Shown piece by piece: positions 38,248 through 48,053 of a stretch of 64,000 nucleotides of DNA. Position 1 is the stretch's first letter. The number at the start of each line of letters is the position of its first letter. Under the pieces are notes generated by a model. That model had not been told where the DNA came from and made no database searches. It saw only the letters and a list, made by a program, of their open reading frames with translations. The stretch comes from Acinetobacter higginsii. Its GTDB lineage: Bacteria; Pseudomonadota; Gammaproteobacteria; Pseudomonadales; Moraxellaceae. The stretch covers positions 271,568-335,567 of the forward strand of contig NZ_KB850070.1 in assembly GCF_000369525.1 (NCBI RefSeq), in the 5' to 3' direction. The position numbers and the translations under genes are program-made.

Positions 38248-39831
38248 TTACTTCTCGGTCGTCTTCTCTTTCGGAAGGATGCGCACTTTTTCAATCTTGT
38301 GCCCATCCATTGTCACAACTTCAAAACGATAGCCATCGACTTCAATCATGTCACCATTTTCAGGTAAACGACCAAGATGGAATAAGATATAGCCCGACAA
38401 GGTTGAATATTCTTCGCTTTCATCGACCAAATCTTTGCCCAATAACAAAGAAACGTGACGAATGTCGGTTGAACCTTCTAACAACATAGAACCGTCATCT
38501 AAACTTTCTGCAGTTGCTTCCAATTCATCTTCATCAGGGAATTCACCCGCAATCGCTTCTAACATATCAATTGGTGTGGCAATCCCTTCAATCGAACCAT
38601 ATTCATTCAGGACAATCGCCATTTGCAACGGTGCTTGACGTAATTGCTCCATCACCATCAGGACTTGTGCATTTTCATGCACAATCACAGGTTCGCGTAA
38701 GTGTTTACTGAAATCAATCGCACCAGTTTCGATATATTCATTCAATACTTTATGGGTGAGAACAATCCCTTCGATATTGTCTAACTCGCCACGGGCAATG
38801 ATCAAACGCGAATGGGTCATTGCCATTAAACGTTCTTTTAACTCAGCAGGATCGTCATCCAAGTCTAACCATTCCAACTCTGGACGTGGTGTCATCACCG
38901 ACTTAACTGGACGCTCAGATAAACCCAAGACCCCTTGAACCAAGACACTATGATATACCCCATTGTCTTCATCAAAGACTTCTTTGGCATAAGCCTGTGT
39001 CGCTAACACATCTTCCGCTTCTTTGTTGTGACTTTCATTACCATTGCTCTTATTACCGAGCATACGCAGTACGGCAGAAGCAGTGCGGTAACGTAAATCA
39101 GTGGTAGTGACCAATTTCTCTTGGTTACGGCGCATAGTTTGGTTGACCATTTCTACCAACACCGAGAAACCAATCGCAGCGTATAAATAACCTTTTGGAA
39201 TATGGAAACCGAAGCCTTCGACCACCAATGAGAAACCAATCATCATCAGGAAGCCAAGACACAGGATCACCACGGTTGGATGCTTATTCACGAAATCCAT
39301 CAATGGACGTGAAGCCAGCAACATGATACCAATCGCAATCGTTACCGCGATCATCATCACCGAAAGCTCTTTCACCATCCCCACTGCAGTGATCACACTG
39401 TCGAGCGAGAAGACAGCATCAAGGACCACGATCTGCACCACAACCATCCAAAACACAGCATGCACCGGATTTTCTTCTTTATGTGCCTGCTTGCCTTCAA
39501 TGCGTTCATGCAGTTCCATGGTGCCTTTAAATAACAAGAACACACCACCAAACAGTAGAATTAAGTCACGTCCAGAAAAGGGATGGTCAAAAATATGAAA
39601 CAGCGGTGTGGTTAATGTCACCACCCATGCGATCGAGGCAAGTAAGATCAAACGCATTAACAGGGCGAGAATTAAACCAATTTTACGCGCAGCATTACGT
39701 TGTTCTGGTGGTAATTTTTCTGCCAAAATTGCAATAAAAACAAGGTTATCAATACCCAATACAATTTCAAGCACCACCAATGTGGCTAAGCCAACCCAAG
39801 CAGCTGGATCTGACATCCATTCCAGAATCAT
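38248..39831 (-). CDS. TerC / CBS / CorC-HlyC fusion membrane protein
   Basis: 527 aa. The N-terminal ~240 residues are a TerC domain of seven or so helices ([44 protein letters not shown]) whose acidic residues are the likely metal path. A cytoplasmic CBS pair follows (about 300-425, beginning [14 protein letters not shown]), then a CorC/HlyC domain ([37 protein letters not shown]). This is the YoaE/YegH type. Related proteins are implicated in metal efflux, notably manganese. It is preceded by a 326-bp gap. Confidence 0.88.
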   Translation of the reverse strand: MILEWMSDPAAWVGLATLVVLEIVLGIDNLVFIAILAEKLPPEQRNAARKIGLILALLMRLILLASIAWVVTLTTPLFHIFDHPFSGRDLILLFGGVFLLFKGTMELHERIEGKQAHKEENPVHAVFWMVVVQIVVLDAVFSLDSVITAVGMVKELSVMMIAVTIAIGIMLLASRPLMDFVNKHPTVVILCLGFLMMIGFSLVVEGFGFHIPKGYLYAAIGFSVLVEMVNQTMRRNQEKLVTTTDLRYRTASAVLRMLGNKSNGNESHNKEAEDVLATQAYAKEVFDEDNGVYHSVLVQGVLGLSERPVKSVMTPRPELEWLDLDDDPAELKERLMAMTHSRLIIARGELDNIEGIVLTHKVLNEYIETGAIDFSKHLREPVIVHENAQVLMVMEQLRQAPLQMAIVLNEYGSIEGIATPIDMLEAIAGEFPDEDELEATAESLDDGSMLLEGSTDIRHVSLLLGKDLVDESEEYSTLSGYILFHLGRLPENGDMIEVDGYRFEVVTMDGHKIEKVRILPKEKTTEK

Positions 39832-40157
39832 TGAGGTGACTCCTCTGCAAAATCAGCAATATTGTTATGAAGTTGAGATTTTAAAAGGTCGGCATAAACA
39901 GCCAAAACATTTTTTTTAGGAAATAAGAACAATGCGGAGCGACAACAACCACTACTCATAGAGGTACAAAGATTAATAAAAGGATTTTCAGTATAGGCAA
40001 GATTGCAGTGAAATTCATCTTTTTTTATGTTGAGGATGTTTTCAAATTCTTTCGAGACGCGACAAAAGCCCATTGTATGTAAAATGTGCATAAAACTGTC
40101 ACAAACCTGATTTAGCCTAGACAAGCACAGCGAAAATGATAAGGTGAAAATAAACGA
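39832..40157. other. 326-bp divergent region between the TerC/CorC and LOG genes
   Basis: Carries the upstream regions of both genes. A TTG-initiated frame crosses it on the minus strand but I do not accept it as a gene. I see no clear riboswitch: nothing here matches the yybP-ykoY features I know, although TerC genes are sometimes controlled by one. Confidence 0.5.
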
Positions 40158-40781
40158 ATGAATAGTGTATTAAGAATGACAGAGAAAAAAAGCATTAACC
40201 CAACTCCCATTACCACCCAATCCCTTATTGCCTTATATTGCGGTTCGCGTACAGGCAACAAGCCTATTTATCGAGATAAAGCCATTGAACTTGCCCAGCA
40301 TATTGCCAATCAAGGTTTTGGGATTGTCTATGGCGGTGCCAGTATTGGTTTAATGGGACAGGTCGCAGATACCGTACTGGAACATAGCGGTGAAGTAGTC
40401 GGTGTGATTCCAGAATTTATGCTGGATTATGAAATTGCCCACCATAAACTGACCGAACTGCATATCGTCAACAGCATGCATGAACGTAAAGCCCTGATGG
40501 CCGAACGTGCCAGTGCCTTTATTGCCCTGCCTGGTGGTCTAGGAACTTTTGAAGAGATTCTGGAAATTGCCACCTGGGGACAGCTCAATCAGCACCAAAA
40601 ACCGATGATCATCTATAACGTCAATCGTTTTTATGATGCCCTGATTGCACAGCTTGATCATGCGGTAGAAGAAGGCTTTTTACCACCACAACATCGCGCC
40701 AAAGTGATTATTTGTGAAACACTGGAACAGATTTCAAGTGTGATTAAAAACTTAAACACACCCAGCCATATCGAGGTCTAA
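40158..40781 (+). CDS. LOG-family (TIGR00730) nucleoside 5'-monophosphate phosphoribohydrolase
   Basis: 207 aa Rossmann-fold protein. The motifs GGASIGLMG and PGGLGTFEEILE (nucleotide-binding, with the catalytic Glu) define the LOG family, which cleaves cytokinin-like nucleotides or purine nucleotides to base and ribose-5-phosphate. The ATG at 40158 has AAGGTGA upstream; one at 40176 is possible. A terminator follows. Confidence 0.88.
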   Translation: MNSVLRMTEKKSINPTPITTQSLIALYCGSRTGNKPIYRDKAIELAQHIANQGFGIVYGGASIGLMGQVADTVLEHSGEVVGVIPEFMLDYEIAHHKLTELHIVNSMHERKALMAERASAFIALPGGLGTFEEILEIATWGQLNQHQKPMIIYNVNRFYDALIAQLDHAVEEGFLPPQHRAKVIICETLEQISSVIKNLNTPSHIEV

Positions 40782-40790
40782 AACTGACCC

Positions 40791-40828
40791 ATAAAAAAAT
40801 CGGATCAAAAAGATCCGCTTTTTTTATA
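40791..40828 (+). terminator. Terminator between the LOG and phytase-like genes
   Basis: Stem GCGGATC / GATCCG-type pairing (CGGATC / GATCCG) with an A-rich loop and T-run; serves both converging genes. Confidence 0.8.
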
Positions 40829-40836
40829 TTGAGAAC

Positions 40837-42624
40837 TTATTGTACATTCACTTGATATAGCGCAGTTGAACCACTGACTTCATTCCCCACCACCAATAAA
40901 GGCTTGCCGTTTGGTGAGTCTTTTGCAGCAATAAAGATCAAGCCTTCAGGCCCTAAATCGCCCTGTTTTGCAGCATCGGTTTCAACAAAATTACGTGTGC
41001 TAAAATATTCAATAAATTTCGGTTTATTCGGTGTGGTGATGTCATAGACCATCACCCCACTCATTCGCTCCAAACCAATAAAAGCAAAAGTTTTCTGACC
41101 AATCGTGCCGATAGCAATACCCTCAGGCTCAGGGCCTTTATTATCACTACGGTCATCAAAAGCCACTGTTTCATGGTCACTATTAAAATAGTTCGGGAAC
41201 AATTCAGCAGTTTTCTTTTCAAACTCACTGCCAGAGTCCCAAACTAACTGACCTTGAGTATTCCAGATACTGAATGAACGCGCGCCATAAGCGTAGAGCT
41301 TGTCATAAGTGAGCAAGCCATTGGCATCAAGCTTGGCTGAACCATCGGCATTGGTTTGATAACCTATATTCCATGCAATATTGAGACGCCCCAATGCTGC
41401 ATCATCACGGCATGCACCCGCAGTTGTCGCTGTGGCACCACAATATGCAAAGGTCACTGGATTGAGTTTTGCCCCTTTCACCCCTGCAGCCAGTTGCTGT
41501 AAATGTGCTGGATAATCGCCATCCTGATTAAAGCCTTTACTGTTAAACAAATGCTTCATTCGAATATTTTCAACAAAGCCTTTACTGGCATCGCCCGCAT
41601 AATAGGCTTTGGAATCCTTCAACCATTCACGGCTATCACCTTCATTGGCAGTGACCAGATAGGTTTGACCATTGACTTGGTAATTGGCAATCGAGTCAGG
41701 TTGATACATCCCGACCAAGCCAGCCCATGTTTTGATATCAATCTTTTTATCTTTATCACTAACATCCAGTTCATTGCCAATTTGCCCATGATCTTTATAG
41801 CCCAATGGATAAATATCAGTGACTTTCTGCTGAGCAATATCAATTCGTGCAATCGCATTATTTTCCTGCAATGTCACCCAAGCAATTTTGCTGTCTGCAG
41901 CAATGGTTATATATTCAGGCTCTAGATCCTGAGCCACACTCGCATTTGGCCCAAAAATACGTACCCCTTTGCCGATTAAATCCACCTTTTGTGAATTCCA
42001 CACCTTAAAGTCCGCTACGCTGGCTTTGGGTTGTTGAATATTGCTGATATCAATAATGCTGACTGAACCTTCAGGATCAACCGAGTAATCATCGTTTGGC
42101 TCGCCTTCATTGGCCACTAAAACAGTTTTGCCATCGGGGCTAAAAGTCAACATATCGGGCAATGAACCCACAGCAACTTTGCTGATAAAACTTAAGTCCT
42201 TGGCATTAAAAAACACCACGATCCCTGTATCGGTTTTCTTCTCGGCTTGGACTGCAATTGCTACAATGCCATTTTTAACTGCAACGCTGTTCACTTCCGA
42301 GTTGGCTAAATAAGTACGGGCAGAAAGTTCTGCAATATGGACGGGCTTTTCAGGTTTAGATGCATCTAAAACATCGACTAAACCCTTCTGGGCATTGACC
42401 ACAAAGAGACGTTTGCTTGCCACATCATAAGCAGGAATTTCAGCAGCACTTTTGGCAAAGACATTGGTCTCATAGCGCCCTAATAAACTTAATTTAATCG
42501 TTTCAGGGGTTGTCTCAACTACTTCTGTTGGCGTATTTGCGTTGTTATTGTCGTTGTCATCATTACACGCCACTAACCCCACCGACAGTAACGCTGTCAG
42601 TAATACTGAAATCTTAAATTTCAT
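40837..42624 (-). CDS. Choice-of-anchor I family lipoprotein, phytase/phosphatase-like
   Basis: 595 aa. Lipoprotein signal MKFKISVLLTALLSVGLVAC with the lipobox LVAC, then an Asn/Asp-rich linker. The rest is a beta-propeller with repeated segments such as LTFSPDGKTVLVANEGEPNDDY, ITIAADSKIAWVTLQENNAIARI and SDHETVAFDDRSDNKGPEPEGIAIG, matching the choice-of-anchor I family often linked to extracellular phosphatases. The ATG at 42624 is preferred to a TTG six bases upstream. A Pho-box-like array lies upstream (42674-42724), supporting a role in phosphate scavenging. Confidence 0.83.
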   Translation of the reverse strand: MKFKISVLLTALLSVGLVACNDDNDNNNANTPTEVVETTPETIKLSLLGRYETNVFAKSAAEIPAYDVASKRLFVVNAQKGLVDVLDASKPEKPVHIAELSARTYLANSEVNSVAVKNGIVAIAVQAEKKTDTGIVVFFNAKDLSFISKVAVGSLPDMLTFSPDGKTVLVANEGEPNDDYSVDPEGSVSIIDISNIQQPKASVADFKVWNSQKVDLIGKGVRIFGPNASVAQDLEPEYITIAADSKIAWVTLQENNAIARIDIAQQKVTDIYPLGYKDHGQIGNELDVSDKDKKIDIKTWAGLVGMYQPDSIANYQVNGQTYLVTANEGDSREWLKDSKAYYAGDASKGFVENIRMKHLFNSKGFNQDGDYPAHLQQLAAGVKGAKLNPVTFAYCGATATTAGACRDDAALGRLNIAWNIGYQTNADGSAKLDANGLLTYDKLYAYGARSFSIWNTQGQLVWDSGSEFEKKTAELFPNYFNSDHETVAFDDRSDNKGPEPEGIAIGTIGQKTFAFIGLERMSGVMVYDITTPNKPKFIEYFSTRNFVETDAAKQGDLGPEGLIFIAAKDSPNGKPLLVVGNEVSGSTALYQVNVQ

Positions 42625-42657
42625 GATCAAATTCCATACAATTTATTCTGTATGGCC

Positions 42658-42663
42658 AATCTA
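42658..42663 (-). promoter_or_regulatory. -10 element of the choice-of-anchor I lipoprotein gene
   Basis: TAGATT on the minus strand, separated by exactly 10 bp from the last 7-bp repeat of the Pho-like array, the spacing expected of PhoB-activated promoters. Confidence 0.55.
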
Positions 42664-42673
42664 GTCGTTGGTG

Positions 42674-42724
42674 ATGCAAATTCGATGACACTTTAATGTC
42701 AGTTTCATGACCACTCTTTGACAA
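42674..42724 (-). promoter_or_regulatory. Pho-box-like array upstream of the choice-of-anchor I lipoprotein gene
   Basis: Read on the minus strand, five 7-mers recur every 11 bp: TTGTCAA, TGGTCAT, CTGACAT, GTGTCAT, TTTGCAT. Matches to the Pho repeat CTGTCAT are 5, 5, 6, 6 and 4 of 7. The spacers are 4 bp, mostly A-rich. This is the geometry of tandem PhoB sites. Confidence 0.7.
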
Positions 42725-42788
42725 TTTTAGGCTTTATTTCACACACAGTTGCATTAAACTAAAACTGCCTTTTTATCCATCATGGCTC

Positions 42789-44177
42789 ATGACAACGACA
42801 ACACATCAAGCGGTACAGCCTGAATTCCGAATGTTGGTGCTCTTGGTCTCGATTGGCTTTTTTATGCAAGCCTTGGACACCACCATCGTCAACACGGCAA
42901 TTCCTGCCATGGCAGTCCAACTCAATGAAAATCCCCTGCAAATGCATGGCGTCATTGTGGCCTATGTGCTGTCGGTTGCGGCCTGTATTCCGCTCAGTGG
43001 CTGGTTGGCTGATCGTTTTGGCATCCGCAATATTTATCTCAGCTCCATGGTGATTTTCAGCTTGGCCTCGTTGGGCTGTGGCTTGTCACAAAACCTAGAA
43101 CAATTATTATTTTTCCGCGTCATTCAAGGGGTTGGTGGTGCCTTACTGATGCCTGTGGGGCGCTTGGCACTGTTAAAACTGATCCCACGCTCCCAATTTC
43201 TGTCTGCGATGAGTCTGATGAGCCTTGCGGGTCTGATTGGCCCGTTGATGGGGCCGACCTTAGGAGGTTGGCTCGTCGAAGTGACAACTTGGCACTGGAT
43301 CTTTTTAATTAATATTCCGATGGGTGTACTCGGCATGATCATGACGTTCAAAGTCATGCCAAACCAGAAAGAGCCAAGCGTCAAATCCTTCGATTTAAGT
43401 GGCTTTATCCTGTTAATGGTCGCAATGGTGGGCTTGTCTTTAGGCATTGAGAATATTGCGGCATCGCAATATTCCCGTTGGATCAGCGTGGTTTTATTGA
43501 TTTCAGGACTGTTGGCAGCCACCGCTTATGCCTACCATGCGCATACGCATCAAAATGCCCTGTTTCATGGTCGCCTATTTCGCTACAAAATCTTTTCAAT
43601 CGGCGTATTGGGTAATTTCTTTGCCCGCCTCGGCAGTAATGCGATTCCCTTTATTTTACCGTTGATGCTGCAAGTCGCCTTTGGCTTTGAACCTTTCTAT
43701 ACCGGTTTAATGATGATTCCAATGGTGCTCGGCTCATTATTTTCCAAACCGATTATTCGTCCCTTGATTCAACGGGTTGGTTATCGTCGTTTCTTACTCA
43801 CCAATACTGTTTTAGTCGGTTTATGTATCGCCAGTTTTTCACTGATGACCGCCGCGACACCGCTTTGGTTGAAAGTGCTACACCTGTTTATCTTCGGTAC
43901 ACTCAATTCGCTGCAATTCGTGGGCATGAATACGCTAACTTTGAAAGACTTAGCACAACAGGATGCCAGTAGTGGCAATAGCTTCTTGTCGATGATCATG
44001 ATGCTTTCCATGAGTATCGGGGTGGCCTTGGCAGGAACCTTAATCAATCTATTTGGTCAACAGTTTTCCAGTGCCTCGATTAGCACCGCCTTCCACGCCA
44101 CTTTGATTACTCTTGGCTGTATTAATGTCATTACCGCCTTGGTGTTCTGGCAAATCCCCAAAGAAACCACAGATTAA
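42789..44177 (+). CDS. MdtD-like DHA2 multidrug exporter
   Basis: 462-aa major facilitator with 14 predicted helices (DHA2 class). Motifs: motif A-like GWLADRFGIRNIY, QALDTTIVNTAIPAM in helix 1 (the acidic D(T/S)TIVN motif) and motif C-like GLIGPLMGPTLGGWLVE in helix 5. Closest to what I remember of MdtD. Substrates cannot be read from sequence. The gene downstream begins 51 bp later on the same strand. Confidence 0.87.
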   Translation: MTTTTHQAVQPEFRMLVLLVSIGFFMQALDTTIVNTAIPAMAVQLNENPLQMHGVIVAYVLSVAACIPLSGWLADRFGIRNIYLSSMVIFSLASLGCGLSQNLEQLLFFRVIQGVGGALLMPVGRLALLKLIPRSQFLSAMSLMSLAGLIGPLMGPTLGGWLVEVTTWHWIFLINIPMGVLGMIMTFKVMPNQKEPSVKSFDLSGFILLMVAMVGLSLGIENIAASQYSRWISVVLLISGLLAATAYAYHAHTHQNALFHGRLFRYKIFSIGVLGNFFARLGSNAIPFILPLMLQVAFGFEPFYTGLMMIPMVLGSLFSKPIIRPLIQRVGYRRFLLTNTVLVGLCIASFSLMTAATPLWLKVLHLFIFGTLNSLQFVGMNTLTLKDLAQQDASSGNSFLSMIMMLSMSIGVALAGTLINLFGQQFSSASISTAFHATLITLGCINVITALVFWQIPKETTD

Positions 44178-44228
44178 ATTTACGGACCTAAAGTTCGTCG
44201 TCCAATAAACAGAATAAGGAAAAATAAA

Positions 44229-45197
44229 ATGATCGTTCCACAGCATTGGGCAGAAGCTAAAACAAAAACCAAGATTGCAGGGCGACAATACACCATTAAA
44301 CGCTTTGGTTGGTCAGATCAAAACCTTGCAGCAGCGCAATCGCATGCCGAGCAACGTGTTGCCGAGGCAATTGAAAGGATCAAGGCTGGTGAAAATATTC
44401 GAAAAATCGACCATAAAGTTCCCTACAATGGTGCCGAAGGCGTACCAATCAGAGAACAGATTATTGCTCAGCATGACGATGTTATTATCACGCGAAACTC
44501 CTACGGCGCATTATGCTTAAATACCCCAGATGTGTTATTTGCAGATATCGATTTCGAATACGCACCTCGATTTAGACTGTATCTATTGGCTTTTTTATTG
44601 TTAATGCTGCTCGCAAGTATTGGGGCTGTTTACTTAGGTTCATGGATGATCTTGGGAGTCGGAGTGATTGTTTCCCTCATCTTGACAGGGCTGCTTGGCA
44701 AAGGATTGTTCTATTTACAAAGCAAGTTATTTGGAACACCAGAACAGCGTGCATTTGCATCAATTCAAGATTTCTCTCAACAGCACCCCACATGGCATTT
44801 ACGCGTTTATCTCACACCAAAAGGTTATCGTGTTTTGGCAATGTATCAAACCTTTGAACCTAAAAGTGATGAAGCTCAATTATTATTCAATGCCATTCAT
44901 GCGGATCCTAACTACGTCCGAATGTGTAAAAATCAAAATTGTTTCCGAGCCAGAATCAGCCCAAAGCCCTGGCGAATTGGTGTGAATCGCTTAGCACTCG
45001 GCGTTTGGCCTGTGAGTGAAGCCCGTTTAGCGATCCGTGAAAACTGGGTTCGAGACTATCAGAAACAAGCCGAGAACTATGCATCATGCAAATTTGTGGC
45101 ACAATTAGGCAGTCAGGTCACCCACATGAAGGCGAAGAGATTACAATCGCTACATGACCAATACTGTAAATCTGACACTCGCTTAGACATCGCATAA
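44229..45197 (+). CDS. Conserved membrane protein of unknown function with an hhhDhD motif
   Basis: 322 aa. A soluble N-terminal part includes QHWAEAKTKTKIAGRQYTIKRFGWSD and KVPYNGAEGVPIREQI. Then VLFADIDFE (residues 102-110), immediately followed by a two-helix membrane hairpin (about 116-160) and a second soluble part with YLTPKGYRVLAMYQTF (194-209) and PNYVRMCKNQNCFRARISPKPWRIG (227-251). I remember similar proteins in other proteobacteria but no function. The D106/D108 pair plus the later strand resembles the core of archaeo-eukaryotic-primase-like folds; this is inference. It sits between the exporter and GH25 genes. Confidence 0.75.
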   Translation: MIVPQHWAEAKTKTKIAGRQYTIKRFGWSDQNLAAAQSHAEQRVAEAIERIKAGENIRKIDHKVPYNGAEGVPIREQIIAQHDDVIITRNSYGALCLNTPDVLFADIDFEYAPRFRLYLLAFLLLMLLASIGAVYLGSWMILGVGVIVSLILTGLLGKGLFYLQSKLFGTPEQRAFASIQDFSQQHPTWHLRVYLTPKGYRVLAMYQTFEPKSDEAQLLFNAIHADPNYVRMCKNQNCFRARISPKPWRIGVNRLALGVWPVSEARLAIRENWVRDYQKQAENYASCKFVAQLGSQVTHMKAKRLQSLHDQYCKSDTRLDIA

Positions 45198-45207
45198 CAC
45201 AAACGAT

Positions 45208-45969
45208 ATGGCAAAAAAATCTGCAAAATTTCCGTCGACACCACATTATCCGACTTATGCCAGTATCGGTTTAGCGGTTATGCTGAGTGTGGTCAGCTAC
45301 TTTGGCTTGTTCTATCAGCAGAAAGCCTCGGCACATGATTATTCCATTCGCGGCTTTGATGTGTCCCATCATCAAGGCGAGATCAACTGGAAAAAAATCT
45401 CGCCAATGCAATATCAATTCGTTTATTTAAAAGCCACGGAAGGCGGTGATTTTAAAGATCGTAACTTTCAGCAGAATTGGTTAAAGGCGCGTGAACGTGG
45501 CCTACATGTCGGTGCTTATCATTTTTATCGGCTGTGTCGTGATGGTGCCATACAAGCGGAAAATTTTATTGCGACCGTTCCGAAAAAAGCCGATGCCCTG
45601 CCGCCTGTAATTGATTTGGAATATGACAGTAACTGCATCAACACCTATACCAAAGAGCAATTACTGAAAGAAATTCAGGTCATGCATGACCAACTGCAAC
45701 AGCATTATGGCAAACAACCGATTTTTTATATTTCAAAGAGCTTTTACCATATTGTGCTGATGGGGAACTTTAACAACACCCCGTTATGGGTCAGAGATTA
45801 TGAGGGCAAACCTGAACTCAAAGATGGTCGACAATGGCTGTTTTGGCAGCATAGCAGCCAAGGCAAAATCGACGGCGTTCCCAAAGCCGTGGATTTAAAT
45901 GTTTATGCCGAATCACCAAAACAATGGCGGATTTTTTTGAAAGCACAAGGCATTGAAGATGCCAAATGA
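45208..45969 (+). CDS. GH25-family muramidase, membrane-anchored
   Basis: 253 aa. One N-terminal hydrophobic segment ([20 protein letters not shown], about 20-40) acts as an anchor or uncleaved signal. The GH25 domain has [13 protein letters not shown] at the start, [15 protein letters not shown], and the catalytic acidic residues in PVIDLEYD. These enzymes hydrolyse the MurNAc-GlcNAc bond. It starts 10 bp after the previous gene and overlaps dinB by 11 bp, so the three are probably co-transcribed. Confidence 0.88.
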   Translation: MAKKSAKFPSTPHYPTYASIGLAVMLSVVSYFGLFYQQKASAHDYSIRGFDVSHHQGEINWKKISPMQYQFVYLKATEGGDFKDRNFQQNWLKARERGLHVGAYHFYRLCRDGAIQAENFIATVPKKADALPPVIDLEYDSNCINTYTKEQLLKEIQVMHDQLQQHYGKQPIFYISKSFYHIVLMGNFNNTPLWVRDYEGKPELKDGRQWLFWQHSSQGKIDGVPKAVDLNVYAESPKQWRIFLKAQGIEDAK

Positions 45970-47026
45970 GTTACGCAAAATCATCCATATCGACATGGAT
46001 GCTTTTTATGCCTCTGTTGAACTCAAAGATCGCCCCGAACTAAAAGATTTGCCTGTGGTGATTTCCTCTCATCATCCAAGAGCTGTCATTGCCGCAGCGT
46101 CTTACCCTGCCCGTGTCTTTGGACTCCGTTCGGCTATGTCGATGGGACAAGCCAAAAAACTCTGTCCACAGGTCATCGTGATTGAACCCAATTTTGAAAA
46201 ATACCGCGAAGTTTCAGCGCAAATTCATCAGATTTTTCAGCAATACACCCCCTTGATTGAACCGCTGTCTTTAGATGAGGCCTATCTGGATGTCACTGAA
46301 AATTTAAAAAATATTGCCAGTGCCACCGAAGTCGCAACACAGATCCGTGCTGATATTTTTGCAATCACAGGACTGACCGCTTCCGCAGGCGTGGCACCGA
46401 ATAAGTTCTTGGCAAAAATTGCCTCGGATTGGAACAAACCCAATGGTTTATTTGTGATTAAACCGAATCAGGTGCTACGTTTTATTCAAGATTTAGCCTT
46501 GAATAAAATTCCTGGGGTGGGCAAAGTCACCCAAGAACGATTGCAGCAACTGAATTTACATACCTTGGGCGATCTGCAAAAAATTGACGAAAATGTGCTG
46601 ATTCATCATTTTGGAAAGTACGGCAAACAGCTGTATTTATATGCGCAAGGCATTGATCACCGACCTGTCAAAGCAGAACGAGAACGTCAGCAAATTTCCA
46701 AGGAAATTACTTTTGACGATGATTACACCCTTGCTCAATGCAGCCATGCGTGGCAGCCATTGACCGAGCAAGTCTGGCGCAGTTTAAATAAAAAACAGCT
46801 AACGGCTCGCGGTGTGACCGTCAAACTCAAGCTTAAAAATTTCCAAGTCTTACAGCACAGTAAAAGCTTTAAGCAGGCACTACAATCACAACAAGACTTG
46901 GGGCAAGTGGTACTACAACTTCTCGATGAAATGCATATTGACCCAGAATTCCAATTCCGTCTGGTCGGCGTCGGGGTATATCAATTACAGGCGCTAGAAG
47001 AAGAATCACAACTTTCTTTGTGGTAG
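45959..47026 (+). CDS. dinB: DNA polymerase IV
   Basis: Y-family translesion polymerase. [13 protein letters not shown] (metal-binding Asp residues) and [10 protein letters not shown] form the active site; helix-hairpin-helix [13 protein letters not shown] and the little-finger domain follow. The ATG at 45959 (355 aa) has AAGG 8 bases upstream; a TTG two codons earlier is less likely. It overlaps the GH25 gene by 11 bp. I see no obvious LexA-type operator, as expected for Acinetobacter, which lacks a classical LexA. Confidence 0.93.
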   Translation: MPNELRKIIHIDMDAFYASVELKDRPELKDLPVVISSHHPRAVIAAASYPARVFGLRSAMSMGQAKKLCPQVIVIEPNFEKYREVSAQIHQIFQQYTPLIEPLSLDEAYLDVTENLKNIASATEVATQIRADIFAITGLTASAGVAPNKFLAKIASDWNKPNGLFVIKPNQVLRFIQDLALNKIPGVGKVTQERLQQLNLHTLGDLQKIDENVLIHHFGKYGKQLYLYAQGIDHRPVKAERERQQISKEITFDDDYTLAQCSHAWQPLTEQVWRSLNKKQLTARGVTVKLKLKNFQVLQHSKSFKQALQSQQDLGQVVLQLLDEMHIDPEFQFRLVGVGVYQLQALEEESQLSLW

Positions 47027-47330
47027 TGCTGATTTTTTACACAAAAGCACAATCCATGCTGAAAATTATGTTTGCTTTTTATCCAGTTTTCAGTACTCTA
47101 AGCAACGCAGTAACATTATCCTTGTTATTTGCTTTGCTAAAGGAAACCTCACTTTTAGCATCTGCTCCTGTGGTTGGCGTGACGATCAAATCCGAAGATT
47201 ACAGGGCACTTCAGGTCTTCTTTCGCTATCCTCTTGTTCCTATAAAAAATTCTATATTCCCACTACACACCATCATAACTTCAGTTAAACTCAGCAGATA
47301 AAACTAGAAAATTCTGTATGTACATGCCTT
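47027..47330. other. 304-bp gap between dinB and creB
   Basis: Contains only a weak GTG-initiated frame without family resemblance and the upstream region of creB. No RNA or clear terminator; a small GTGCT/AGCAC repeat right after dinB is too weak to call. Confidence 0.5.
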
Positions 47331-48050
47331 ATGAAGCAAAAACAAATTCTTTGTGTTGAAGATGAAGCCGCCATTGTCCTGCCGCTACGTTATGCGCTTG
47401 AGCGTGAAGGTTGGCAAGTCAGTTGGGCCAATACAGGAACACAGGCACTGCAATTACTGACGCAACAATCCTTTGATTTTATTATTTTAGATGTCGGACT
47501 CCCTGATCTGAATGGTTTCGAAGTCTGCAAACAATTACGTCAAAAAGATCAAACCCCTTTACTGTTTTTAACAGCCCGTGATGATGAAATTGACCGAGTG
47601 GTTGGTCTCGAAATTGGGGCGGATGATTATTGCAGCAAGCCCTTTAGCGCACGAGAAATTGTGGCAAGAATCAAAGCGATTTGGCGCAGAATGGAAGCGC
47701 AAGCTCAGCCTGTTACAGCCTCTGTAGCAGCGACGAAAACTGACGTTATTGTGCAATCGGCAACTTGGTCATGCAATCCACAAGCTTTACAGATTCATTA
47801 TCATCAACAAGTACTACAACTGACTCGCTATGAATACCGCTTGTTATTTTTACTAATTCAGCATCCAGAACAGGTGTTTAGCCGCCAACAACTGATGGAT
47901 CATATTTGGGAACATCCTGAACATAGTTTGGAACGTACTGTCGACACGCATATCAAGAGTTTAAGGCAAAAGCTCAGACAGATTACTCCACATGATGATC
48001 CGATTCGTACTCATCGTGGCTTTGGCTATAGTTTGATAAAGTTGAGCTAA
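47331..48050 (+). CDS. creB: Response regulator CreB
   Basis: OmpR-class regulator of the CreBC system. Receiver domain with E10/D11, phospho-acceptor Asp in FIILDVGLPDLNG and KPF switch lysine; winged-helix domain at the C-terminus (LTRYEYRLLFLLIQHPEQVFSRQQLMDHIW ... TVDTHIKSLRQKLR ... THRGFGYSL). 239 aa. creC begins 3 bp later, and a cre-tag lies ahead of creD. Confidence 0.9.
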   Translation: MKQKQILCVEDEAAIVLPLRYALEREGWQVSWANTGTQALQLLTQQSFDFIILDVGLPDLNGFEVCKQLRQKDQTPLLFLTARDDEIDRVVGLEIGADDYCSKPFSAREIVARIKAIWRRMEAQAQPVTASVAATKTDVIVQSATWSCNPQALQIHYHQQVLQLTRYEYRLLFLLIQHPEQVFSRQQLMDHIWEHPEHSLERTVDTHIKSLRQKLRQITPHDDPIRTHRGFGYSLIKLS

Positions 48051-48053
48051 AGC

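Noticed and set aside
39828..40124. 98-codon frame upstream of and overlapping the TerC/CorC gene by 4 bp
   Set aside because: Starts with TTG without a Shine-Dalgarno, resembles no family, and occupies what should be a divergent promoter region. The ATGA-type overlap is probably chance.
47020..47301. 93-codon frame between dinB and creB
   Set aside because: GTG start overlapping dinB, no Shine-Dalgarno, mixed hydrophobic composition without a known domain. Not convincing as a gene.
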